Assembly: GCA_044226525.1 (NCBI GenBank)
Contig: JBGAGV010000014.1
Span: forward strand, 124,001 to 188,000
Direction: 5' to 3'
DNA: 64,000 nucleotides
Source: VFJQ01 sp044226525
GTDB taxonomy: Bacteria; Verrucomicrobiota; Verrucomicrobiia; Chthoniobacterales; Chthoniobacteraceae
Of the stretch, positions 35,401 to 41,447 are shown one piece after another; positions within the stretch are counted from its first letter, which is position 1, and the number at the start of each line of letters is the position of its first letter. The position numbers and the translations under genes are program-made. A model generated the notes under the pieces. The model searched no databases. It was not told the origin of the DNA and saw only the letters and a list, made by a program, of their open reading frames with translations.

Positions 35401-37148
35401 TGCGCGCCATTCCGCTGCTCGGGGAGGCGACGCACATGGCGCTGTCTCCCGCGAATCGGCGGCTCTACCTCGGTTACGACGACGGCCATCTCACCAAGAT
35501 CGAGCTGACCGACTCCGCTTTCCGCGAGACGAACTGGGCCACGCTGCCGCAGGCCACGCTTGGTCTCGCGGCGGCGGGCACGGTCCTCTTTGCCAGCGAT
35601 CCGAGCGGCGCATGGAATACGCACTACACCTTCGCCTCCGATGGCACGCTGATCTCCTCGGTCGATTGGAATTACTACTCGGCAGAGTTCATCTGGAGCG
35701 AAGCGAATCGCCGCATGTATTTCACGCGCGACGACATGAGCCCGAACGACATTCATTTCGAGCCGATCCTCGAGAATGGTGAGCTCGGCACCGGCGGTGA
35801 ATCGCCCTATCACGGCGACTACGAGATCGCGCACCCGGTTCGCGTCTCGCCCGATGGTTCGATCGTCATCCTCGGCACGGGCGGCATCTACGATGCGGAA
35901 ACGCTCGTCCACCAGAACGCCCTGCCCGGACCGATCAAGGACGCGGCCTGGCTCGGCCGGGTGCTCCATACCCTGCACGAATCGGCCGGCGGCCAGACCT
36001 TTGTGCGTCGCTGGACCAGCACCCAATCCGTGCGGAGCCAGCAGAGCGCGATCATTGCCGGTGAGCCGCTGCGTCTGTTCGCCGTCGATTCCGGTCTCGT
36101 CACCGTTTCGCTGGTCAAAGGAAAGCCGCGCTTCACCCGGATTGGCACGAAGTTCAACGGTCCCCTCCGCGATCCGGCGGCGGGTGTTTACTTCGCGCGC
36201 ATCGGCGATATCGCCGGCGAGACCGGCCTGCTGCGCGTCATCGTCACGGGAGGGCGCTCGGTCACGGCTGTGTTTTCTCTTGGGCGCATGCATCATCGGT
36301 TCAAAGGCCAGCTCGACGAAAACGGCCAGGCGGTCTTCTTCTTCGGAGACGAGGGCGGTAGCTGGACGCTGACGTTCCGGATCGCCGAGGAAGACGGCAT
36401 GTTTGCCCTCAGCGGCGAGCTCAGCGGCGACTATTCGGACATCGCCGTGAGCGGCGGACGCCGCAGCGGTTCCCAGGAGGCGGGCGTGTTTCCCTTCTTC
36501 GTCGATGGCGCCACGGACGACTACCGCAGCGCCGACGTTTTCCCCGCCCGGATCTCTGCGTGGGGCAATTTCGTCCTCGGCCGCAGCGGCGCGGCCCGCA
36601 TCGTCGGGCGCTACCTGGGCGGCACGCCGTTTGCCCAGGCGAGCTCGGTGCTCGACGATGGCCGTTTGATGATCCATCTCCCGATCCGCCGCGGGGCCGG
36701 CTGGCTGTCCGGCGATGCCAACCTCAGCGACGAACCCATCAGCGACTGGCACGCCTGGCTGGTCCTGCACCGTCCGCTCGATCGCTATGGTGAACAACCC
36801 GGCGACGACTACGTCGAGTTCCTGGCCGCGCGCTATCGTCCGCGCGTGCCGGCGATCGATCCCGGCAGGGACCAGAATCTCCGCTTCACCTTTGCGGGCG
36901 GCCATCTGAGCTCGCCGCTCGCGCTCAACGTCCCCACATCGGCGAATCAATGGTTCATGCCGTCGCTTCGCGGCGCACCCATCAGCATCAATATCGCCCC
37001 CAGGACTGGCATGGTCAGCGGCAAGGTGCTCCTGCCCGGTGCCGGCTCCGCCGTGCGTCTCGGCGGGGTGGTCAATCAAAAGTCCCAGCGCATCTACGGT
37101 GCGTTCATGGACGGCAACCAGCCCGGGCGATTCATGGGCAAACCCTAG
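29439..37148 (+). CDS. Giant secreted beta-propeller protein with three ~617-residue internal repeats
   Basis: 2569 residues from the ATG at 29439, which opens a signal peptide (MRVSLTLRAWLWAVLTSIVS); the open frame further upstream runs antisense through the kinase. Residues about 30-410 are a PQQ/BamB-like propeller (MFGNGPGHTGYYPK, LWARDLTTTTSG, VVLNVANRTQLW). Three repeats follow, each starting N-P-S-R-x-L and containing YFLF..PAKIERYEL, SPADI, RTFLFPGEGRVVDD, LLSKLHQSVFRWSVV and MYFLRDDTSPNDLLWEQIDT. About 330 C-terminal residues form a separate beta-rich module (VYFARIGDIAGETGLLRVIV, RIYGAFMDGNQPGRFMG). No catalytic motif is evident; it is likely an adhesin or surface binding protein. 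Confidence 0.88.
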   Translation: MRVSLTLRAWLWAVLTSIVSVCAAVAAEPGAGEWTMFGNGPGHTGYYPKTIGAEPFAAGWSKTFSTAINQVAVSGDTIYATTNGYFNGGMRAFAMKVSDGSEKWSYPLADAYSVNPPAYANGRVYFQRGNHGSDTHLWCLDAAAGTLKWAAPHAAQWERYQAPTIADGGVFVNGGYYGGMYGFDATTGAQRFFTPRAQEDGWTPAYANGVVYSCVSGQFLATDPTTGSQLWARDLTTTTSGPNQYSYWYDGDVPVVADGKAVIVGGSRIVVLNVANRTQLWTKAGNYRGTPALADGVVYVFLDQEVKAYDVTNGTLLGTYTGLGSSGTLVDQPLVTKDLLLVSDGAQTFVFDRATFTKRQTLNAGGHLTYACGNLYVATEMWGTTNSLSLFTVTPTEADPPTASLPTPEPPQPRPNPSRPLGTTTVAWVDTVKVGGVAYFLFDNPAKIERYELASGTWLAPISLPDGPRGLAVSASGIYVTFGTSVSRFSLDGATETPLVTLATPTQRIFERNGRLYLADQSGAAFTAVDGTTGAILGMKNYFYSQTGMVLAPGRGAIYARNTGVSPADIMMVSINEDGSLGAQIDSPQHGSYPNATRVFIFPGEGRVVDDAGIVYSAADLSYLGSFGGGFLDLDFAGDSPIVLRGGDTLVGFSPTFGETGRKTIAANQLRLYVAAGFAHSFAQSNGRGVAAMQTILDELRPVDPGTGIDPTNLTYTPDAVEFGGGTVFLLSKLHQSVFRWSVVSKKYLPTIKLAAVPQFMAYSTDLNRLYLAYTGGRIGKVELANGTAEASFTNLPATARGLTAAGQFLFADDESGAWDSHYTFAPDGTKISAVEWNYYSRGYTWSAANRRMYFLRDDTSPNDLLWEQIDTEGKIGTKQDSPYHGDYGVNHPIRVAPDGSIVLLGNGDVYDALTLERKGALPVPVPPSGGYPYYTSLPSVIDAGWIGSDLFSIRATYAAGATTPNGAAIQKWNTFRQQLGIELIEGTPLRLFPLSDSLLAVALVSGQPVFTFHDPALGGTGGGNGPFITRANPSRTLGQTSTAWLDATRFGSVTYFLFASPAKIERYDLSTGTWLDPISLPDGPTAFGVSASGIWVAFGASYSKFTLDGATETIYPTAGGMVSWIFEANGKLYLITSGGYSGQTFSVVDVASGLTLGWKSFFYSMRGLSFAKAKGKIFGRSSNVSPSDIVQVTLTADGLVDSQTDSPAHGDYPGANRTFLFPGEGRVVDDAGIIYSTGDLSYLGSFAGAFLDLDFAGESPVMLRNGNTLVGFSPGLIESGRKTIAANQLRLYVSDSIAHTFALANGRGVVATQTALDGLKPPTPGPAIDPTNLAYTPDTIEFGNGTVFLLSKLHQSIFRWSVVTQSYLTSISLTEVPQQMTYCAALNRLYLAYTGGRITKIDLTDGTAEQGFANLPQGCQGLASAGEFLFAVDPSGAWNTHYTFASDGTKISAVDWNYYSRGYTWSEANRRMYFLRDDTSPNDLLWEQIDTEGKLGLEKDSPYHGDYVVTHPIRVAPDGSVVVLGNGDIYDAISMNRLGALPLPSVPSEYYYYSSNPVLTDATWVGSDLFSIRPTYPTGSTTPNGGVIQKWNTYRQEQGSMITAGAPLRMFGLTDKVLAITLSGGKPVFTLYEASLGSGGGTGPLITRPNPSRTLAPTDADWIDAEQAGNLAYFLFASPAKIERYDMTAKVWLDPISLPDGPTHLSGAADGIWVSFGAMLSKFTLDGTTETSYPAAGATVNWLHEDSGKLYLAISQYGSASSSIFDAIDITTGLSLGWKSFFDSMIGITFDTAKHKIFGRSSGYSPSDILQITLTAEGLIGNQSDSPYHGDYPTASRTFVFPGGERVADDSGMVYSATNLTYAGSLGGAFTDLALAPGITVTLRNGLLTAYGVNLLEYGRHTIPSGALRAFIGGDDVVTFAKVNGRGVVATHTPLTEFGDPQTPEPIDATNLVYTPDDIQQVGDTIYLLAGEHRMVFRWSVSQSKYLRAIPLLGEATHMALSPANRRLYLGYDDGHLTKIELTDSAFRETNWATLPQATLGLAAAGTVLFASDPSGAWNTHYTFASDGTLISSVDWNYYSAEFIWSEANRRMYFTRDDMSPNDIHFEPILENGELGTGGESPYHGDYEIAHPVRVSPDGSIVILGTGGIYDAETLVHQNALPGPIKDAAWLGRVLHTLHESAGGQTFVRRWTSTQSVRSQQSAIIAGEPLRLFAVDSGLVTVSLVKGKPRFTRIGTKFNGPLRDPAAGVYFARIGDIAGETGLLRVIVTGGRSVTAVFSLGRMHHRFKGQLDENGQAVFFFGDEGGSWTLTFRIAEEDGMFALSGELSGDYSDIAVSGGRRSGSQEAGVFPFFVDGATDDYRSADVFPARISAWGNFVLGRSGAARIVGRYLGGTPFAQASSVLDDGRLMIHLPIRRGAGWLSGDANLSDEPISDWHAWLVLHRPLDRYGEQPGDDYVEFLAARYRPRVPAIDPGRDQNLRFTFAGGHLSSPLALNVPTSANQWFMPSLRGAPISINIAPRTGMVSGKVLLPGAGSAVRLGGVVNQKSQRIYGAFMDGNQPGRFMGKP
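30684..36155 (+). repeat. Three long direct repeats inside the giant gene
   Basis: The N-P-S-R motif that opens each unit falls at 30684, 32535 and 34389, giving periods of 1851 and 1854 bases; the third unit ends near 36155. Units 1 and 2 remain similar at DNA level (for example CGCATGTATTTCCTCCGCGA in both, followed by nearly identical sequence), while unit 3 is more diverged and shorter. Confidence 0.85.
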
Positions 37149-37253
37149 CCCGCCGGGACCTGCCCCGAAGCCATCCCTCCCCTTGGAGAGATGCGCCAGG
37201 GCGGGGGAGCACGATCGAGCCGACCGACCGCCCGTCCGCCATCCTCCCGGTCC
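37149..37253. other. Spacer downstream of the giant gene
   Basis: 105 bases, C/G-rich, with no gene. No U-tract terminator is visible here; the hairpins of the following tandem array may serve instead. Confidence 0.4.
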
Positions 37254-37664
37254 ACCCGGATCAAGTTGGATTAACCCGGATTGCCTCTGTAGCCCGGTTC
37301 TCCCGAACCGGGTGACCCGTGCCGCGTCCCCGACGGGAAATGCGACGTTGGAGCGTGGAGCAACGCCGCTCGCCGGCTGACCCGGATCAGGTTGGATTAA
37401 CCCGGATTGCCTCTGTAGCCCGGTTCTCCCGAACCGGGTGACCCGTGCCGCGTCCCCGACGGGAAATGCGACGTTGGGGCGTGGAGCAACGCCGCTCGCC
37501 GGCTGACCCGGATCAAGTTGGATTAACCCGGATTGCCTCTGTAGCCCGGTTCTCCCGAACCGGGTGACCCGTGCCGCGCCCCCGACGGGAAATGCGACGT
37601 CGGAGCGTCGAGCAACCCGGCCCGCCGGCTGACCCGGATCAAGTTGGATTAACCCGGATTGCCC
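37254..37664. repeat. 126-bp tandem repeat, 3.3 copies, each with a perfect hairpin
   Basis: Copies start with ACCCGGATCA at 37254, 37380, 37506 and 37632 (the last truncated). Each complete copy holds CCCGGTTCTCCCGAACCGGG (37293-37312, 37419-37438, 37545-37564), a perfect 8-bp stem with a 4-base loop. Copies 1 and 2 differ at only a few bases; copy 3 diverges at its end. No open frame of interest runs through it. Confidence 0.9.
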
Positions 37665-37680
37665 TTGTAGGGCGCGTGAC

Positions 37681-37970
37681 CTGAAGCCCGAAATCGAAAG
37701 TCAAAGAACGTGAAAACCCGGATGCCAGCGCTGCCAGATAGTGTGTTTATTGTGTCTGTTTGGGGGGAGGGTTGATCGTTGCTTGCCGATCCGGTTGCTT
37801 GCCCGAAGCGGCCTTGCTTCGGAGCCTGAAGCCCGGAATCGAGAATCAAAGAACGTGAAAACCCGGATGCCAGCGCTGCCAGATAGTGTGTTTATTGTGT
37901 CTGTTTGGGGGGGAGGGTTGATGGTTGCGTGCCTGTCCAGTCGCTTGCCAAAAGCGGCCCCGATTCCAAA
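37681..37970. repeat. 145-bp tandem repeat, two copies, carrying the shared core
   Basis: CTGAAGCCCG begins the copies at 37681 and 37826. The first 90 bases are almost identical and include GTGTTTATTGTGTCTGTT followed by a G-run of 6-7. The tails (GGTTGATCG/TTGGTTGCG...) are more diverged. The core matches, in inverse orientation, the repeats at 24971-25213. Confidence 0.88.
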
Positions 37971-38334
37971 CTCGGAACTCGAAACTGTATCGATGATTCG
38001 CACCCGGCAATGTCGCCCCTCGGCGCGGGTTCGACAAACGGCCCATTCCGTCCGTTCCGTGAGTTCATCGATTTGATCCCCACCGGGGGGGCTTCCGCGT
38101 TGAACTTCGGCAGGTTGTTGGAGTTCAGGACCAGCTTGGCAATGCGACTCTCGTAATCGGCACCGTGCGTTGCCAATAAAACCGCGCTGGATGTCTCAGG
38201 TGAAACCGAGCGGAGCGAGATGGACAGGAGCGAAGCGACGTGCCCGACGAGGGACGACCGGCGGGAAGCATCAGATGTAATCGCCAAAGACCGCCCGCGT
38301 GTTCGCGTGCGTCTTCTCGATGCGCGCTCGTCGA
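37971..38334. other. Intergenic region without a recognised gene
   Basis: 364 bases between the 145-bp repeats and the winged-helix relic. A minus-strand frame across 38050-38290 contains GADYESRIAKLVLNSNN, which reads like real protein but matches no family I recognise. It could be a decayed fragment at the island edge. Confidence 0.4.
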
Positions 38335-38481
38335 ACTATTTGATCAAACGCCACGCCGCCGCGGAGCCTTCCAAATCAGGGACGCGTTCGATTAGGTTTC
38401 GTCGCGGAGTTTATAGAACACATTCTTCACTGCGTTCTCCGAACGAATCCCAGTGAGATCGCGGGCGCGCATTCGGTTCAT
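38335..38481 (-). pseudogene. Frameshifted small winged-helix-like fragment
   Basis: An ATG at 38481 overlaps the nuclease stop as ATGA and reads DLTGIRSENAVKNVFYKLRD before a stop at 38392. Moving to the next frame at that point continues as LIERVPDLEGSAAAWRLIK and stops at 38335. Joined, this resembles the recognition helix and wing of small transcriptional regulators (N-V-x-x-x-L-R-D-x-x-L-I-E-R-V-P). One base appears to be missing near 38395. The N-terminal part of a normal winged helix is absent, so it is either a relic or a very short remnant peptide. Confidence 0.5.
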
Positions 38482-39104
38482 CGATTGATGTTTGGCATCG
38501 CATCTGGATAAGGGCCGAGGAAACGCTCGCCATTGAAGTGGATCATGTGGTCGGGGTCTTCGGCGATCCACACCTCTGACTCCCAAGCGATGTGCGAGAC
38601 GAAGGTCTGCATCGTTCGGCGGGTCTCGAAGGCGGTGACGAAGACGAGCCCTGCTTTGCAGCCGGCGAAAAGGTCTTTGAGTTCCTTTCGGCGTTTGCCG
38701 TCCACCGGGCCGGCGCTGGTGACGGCTTCGATCAGCAGGAGCCAGTTCTTGGCGCGGTAGTGGACGATGACATCGGGAGTCTTGGCGGCGGAATCCAGGG
38801 TGACGCCGAGCGCAGCCAAGCCTGCGGTTTCCAGATGGACGAATTTGTTTTCGGTGTCGCCGATGTAGAGGACCACGCCGCCGGGAGCGAAGGCGGGGCA
38901 GAACTGCTCGATGATGGCCTTGATTAGCAGGCACCACCTGAATCGCGGCGCGTAGTGCAGCGAACCATCTGGCAGCCGCAAACGATGCTGCTCCAGAAGG
39001 TGCCGCGGCAGTCGTAGCTTTCTCGCCAAGCGTTCCACGGAATCGGCGAGGCTGGTGCTCCTCGTCGAACCTGGACGGTTGGGAATGGCGACAGAATTAC
39101 CCAT
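38478..39104 (-). CDS. BsuBI/PstI-family type II restriction endonuclease, short form
   Basis: 208 residues from the ATG at 39104; an in-frame TTG at 39140 would add 12 residues but overlap the divergent gene. Recognised by LYIGDTENK, LAALGV, KTPDVIVHYRAKNWLLLIEA, VTSAGPVDGKRRKEL, IAWESEVWIAE and HMIHFNGERFLGPY, all conserved in the catalytic C-terminal domain. PDV...IEAV is the nuclease core. Family enzymes (BsuBI, PstI) are about 316-326 residues with an N-terminal helix-turn-helix domain; most of that part is missing here. The family cuts CTGCAG. Whether this short form is active is uncertain. Confidence 0.85.
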   Translation of the reverse strand: MGNSVAIPNRPGSTRSTSLADSVERLARKLRLPRHLLEQHRLRLPDGSLHYAPRFRWCLLIKAIIEQFCPAFAPGGVVLYIGDTENKFVHLETAGLAALGVTLDSAAKTPDVIVHYRAKNWLLLIEAVTSAGPVDGKRRKELKDLFAGCKAGLVFVTAFETRRTMQTFVSHIAWESEVWIAEDPDHMIHFNGERFLGPYPDAMPNINR

Positions 39105-39125
39105 TTTGGGATATTCTACTTTGGG
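39105..39125. promoter_or_regulatory. Very short divergent control region of the R-M regulator
   Basis: Only 21 bases separate the nuclease ATG (39104, minus) from the regulator's first possible start (TTG 39126, plus). It contains TTTGGG twice and an AT-rich TATTCTACTT that could be a -10 element. CCCATT at 39100-39105 and AATGGG at 39132-39137 form an inverted pair across it, a possible operator for the Xre protein. Confidence 0.35.
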
Positions 39126-39434
39126 TTGCAGAATGGGCAAGTGTCTAAATCCGTTTTCTCAGCCGAATACAAAGTCTTCCGCGAATTACTGCGCGACCTG
39201 CGTGTCCAGAAGGGCGTCACGCAGGCGCAGTTGTCGGCAGCTCTCGGAATGGCGCAGAGCTTCGTGAGCAAATACGAAATGGGTGAGCGCAGGCTCGATT
39301 TCATCGAAGTGGATCGTATCTGCGCCGAACTCGGCGTCAGTCTTGAGCAGCTTGCGAGGTTGTATGCCAAAGCGTCGGCAAATCCCGATGGTGGAAAACG
39401 CACGACGAAGACAGGGAGGAGCAAGGATGAGTAG
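39126..39434 (+). CDS. Xre/HTH_3-family transcriptional regulator (C-protein-like)
   Basis: 102 residues if started at TTG 39126, or 97 from GTG 39141; no ATG start is in frame. The HTH at about 17-70 is clear: LRDLRVQKGVTQAQLSAALG, MAQSFVSKYEMGERRLDFIE. The protein is a single DNA-binding domain with a short basic tail. Divergence from the nuclease gene and size match controller proteins of type II R-M systems. It overlaps the following gene by 8 bases. Confidence 0.85.
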   Translation: MQNGQVSKSVFSAEYKVFRELLRDLRVQKGVTQAQLSAALGMAQSFVSKYEMGERRLDFIEVDRICAELGVSLEQLARLYAKASANPDGGKRTTKTGRSKDE

Positions 39435-39939
39435 CGAGCCAAGTTCCGCAGTGCCTGTCGTCGTTGGTGAGGTTGTTCTGCCGCCTCCCATCTTGAATGC
39501 GGATTCGGGCAGCGCAACGGCTAAGAAGGCTGCGCAGTTTCTTGCTGAGAAGAACGCGGGTTACGTAGTTCCAACGGCACGACAGAAACGGAATCTGGTC
39601 GTCGCGTGTGCCAAGCAGGATCTCATTGTCTATGGCAAGGCGTTCGACGTTGTAAGGCTGACTGGAGACGTTGATTTGAACTCGCCCGAGGATGTCGAAA
39701 AGAAACTCGCTCAAATCCTGTTCTGTGAAATCAAGTCAACGAAGCAGAAGTTCCCCGATGACTTTCGCGGCTATTTCTTCGGTCTCACTGCGGCGGAGGT
39801 CCTGGTCGCCCAGAGCTTGAAGGATCAATTTCGATTCATCTTTGTGAACACCATTACAGGCAGCTTCCTTGAATTGAAGCTTAGCGAAGTCTTCGCAAAG
39901 GCTCGCGGCATTTACCCGACTTGGAGCATTTCGTTTTAG
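39427..39939 (+). CDS. Unknown protein with PD-(D/E)xK-like signature, coupled to the Xre gene
   Basis: 170 residues from ATG 39427, inside the end of the regulator gene (AAGGATGAGTAG), with AGGAG just upstream; a longer open frame exists upstream but is antisense-quality sequence within the regulator. I do not recognise the family. Residues 68-80 (VYGKAFDVVRL) and 98-106 (LFCEIKSTK) read like D74...E101-x-K103, the arrangement of PD-(D/E)xK nucleases. A conserved-looking tail follows (YFFGLTAAEVLVAQSL, FIFVNT, GIYPTWSISF). It is more AT-rich than its surroundings. Could be a second nuclease or a nuclease-like accessory; a function is not established. Confidence 0.7.
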   Translation: MSSEPSSAVPVVVGEVVLPPPILNADSGSATAKKAAQFLAEKNAGYVVPTARQKRNLVVACAKQDLIVYGKAFDVVRLTGDVDLNSPEDVEKKLAQILFCEIKSTKQKFPDDFRGYFFGLTAAEVLVAQSLKDQFRFIFVNTITGSFLELKLSEVFAKARGIYPTWSISF

Positions 39940-39956
39940 CTGCGAGTTGACGGATG

Positions 39957-41129
39957 TCAGGCGACTAGGCGGCGTCGCTCTTCTTTCGACGTGAAGCGTT
40001 TCGTGAGCAGATAGACGCCAGAGGGCACGAGCCACGGGCGCGTCTCGTCGTTGTCGAGAATGGCGTTGGGCTTGCGGGCTTCTAATTTGGGCCAGTGAAC
40101 AGTGCCGCCGTTGAAGTGGCAGGGATAGAGCAGCGGCACGGTGCCGCGTTCGGGTTCCTTCCGCAGCGCGTCTTTGAGTCGGAAATCCACGACGCGCCCT
40201 GTGGAGACAGCAACGCCCAGCGAGGCCAGACTGGTGCGAAGGCCGTCCATGGTTTCCTTCGCCGTGGCGTGGCTGGCCGCGGAGGGAATATGGATGAACT
40301 TCTCGGCGTCGTGCGGATGGACGACTTCGGCGAACGGGAAAACGGTCTCGGTGATTTCGTCGCCGTGCTCACCGCTGCTGCTGGAGATGGTGAGTTCGTC
40401 GGGTTGATTCTGCCCCTTCACCGCGTGGAAGATGATGTTCTCCTGTAACACGCCGTCTTCGCGAAACGCGGCTTGGCGGGATTCAAAGACGTGAAGGCGG
40501 CGCAGCTCCAGTTGGCTCAAGAAGTCCTCGCGGAATGGGCGGAAGTAAGGGCCGTTGCAAAAACTGCGCGGCGTGATGCCGACGATTTGACCGCCGGGAA
40601 CAAGCAGGCGCTGGATGAGTGCGATGAAGCCGGTGTAGAGGTTGCTGGTTTCGACGCTGACAGAACGCAGCGCTCGGCGCTCGGCGGAGTCAGTGCTGAT
40701 TTTGCGGTAGGGCGGATTCGTAATGGCGGCATCAAAGACAGGAGGATGCGTGCCGAATAAGTCACCCGCGACACGCGCCGACATTTCCTGGATGAAGTCG
40801 GCGGAATGAATGGTAAACGTGAAGCGAATTCCGGCGTCGGCGCACTGCCGTTCGCAGTCGCGCATTGTCGCGGACAGCGCGTCTAGAATTTCTCCATCGA
40901 GTTCGTAGAGAGTCGCTTCGATGGCGCGAACACCACTGCACTTTTCACAGCATCGGGAAACAAAAGCCGCGGTGAGCGAACCAGCTCCGGCGCCGGCGTC
41001 GAGCAGGCGCACCGTTGTGGGCAGATGCCCGAACATTGAAGCCATGAAGTGAGCCACAGGCGTCGGGGTGAGGAACTGCCCCAGTTCCTCCTGCCGACTT
41101 TTTTTGGGTTCGATGGCGGCAATTTTCAT
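39957..41129 (-). CDS. BsuBI/PstI-type N6-adenine DNA methyltransferase, C-terminally truncated
   Basis: 390 residues. Motif I is DAGAGAG (44-50), motif IV NPPY (138-141), preceded by QFLTPTPVAHFMASMFG. RSFCNGPYFRPFR, HVFESRQAAFREDGVLQENI, VSTGRVVDFRLKD and TKRFTSKEERRRLV match the M.BsuBI/M.PstI lineage in order. Those enzymes are about 500 residues and continue after this point with a GFENHLNVFH...GHTQVNATDL region, which is absent: a stop follows RRRLVA directly. The 17-base gap to the convergent unknown gene leaves no room for it. The catalytic motifs are intact, but target recognition may be lost. Confidence 0.88.
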   Translation of the reverse strand: MKIAAIEPKKSRQEELGQFLTPTPVAHFMASMFGHLPTTVRLLDAGAGAGSLTAAFVSRCCEKCSGVRAIEATLYELDGEILDALSATMRDCERQCADAGIRFTFTIHSADFIQEMSARVAGDLFGTHPPVFDAAITNPPYRKISTDSAERRALRSVSVETSNLYTGFIALIQRLLVPGGQIVGITPRSFCNGPYFRPFREDFLSQLELRRLHVFESRQAAFREDGVLQENIIFHAVKGQNQPDELTISSSSGEHGDEITETVFPFAEVVHPHDAEKFIHIPSAASHATAKETMDGLRTSLASLGVAVSTGRVVDFRLKDALRKEPERGTVPLLYPCHFNGGTVHWPKLEARKPNAILDNDETRPWLVPSGVYLLTKRFTSKEERRRLVA

Positions 41130-41234
41130 GACGTCATGTTACCAAACTGAGGTCCGGTTCGCCATTGAACAAACGGGCGTCGTTCGCCGCAGCGAGCGTG
41201 TTATTTTCCCGCAAAACCAGAAACAGACGGGAAT

Positions 41235-41447
41235 TTAGTTGCGCTGCGCTGGGCATTCGCGGGACCGGTTGGACGACATGACGCCATCGGCGGGGACGAA
41301 GCTGGCCATCTTATCCTTCGCTTCGCTCACGACTTGCGGTAAGGCCGTGTCGGAACCGTTGAAGGGCGGGTTGGCGAGCCAGCGCTTGGCCTCGAAGCCG
41401 AGGTTGGCGGTGGAGCCGGACAATTTCGATTTGGCAGAGGGTGGCAT
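41235..41447 (-). pseudogene. Mosaic relic of a type I restriction methyltransferase (HsdM)
   Basis: A 70-codon frame made of pieces that are far apart in intact HsdM: KSKLSGSTANLGFEAKRWLA (extreme N-terminus), directly joined to NPPFNGSDT (motif IV, normally hundreds of residues later), then FVPADGVMSSNRSRECPAQR, which resembles FVLANGSMSSNQSGEGEIR. Large in-frame deletions would explain it. No hsdR or hsdS is present. It starts upstream with MPPSA at 41447; nothing indicates expression. Confidence 0.7.

Noticed and set aside
29421..37079. A 2552-codon open frame on the minus strand, antisense to the giant protein
   Set aside because: It has the Arg/Ala/Gly-rich, low-hydrophobic composition of an antisense shadow in GC-rich DNA, no signal peptide or domains, and its repeats simply mirror the real gene. 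The plus frame has a signal peptide and domain motifs.
37254..37970. CRISPR array
   Set aside because: Units of 126 and 145 bases are tandem without unique spacers of 30-40 bases, and no cas genes are present.
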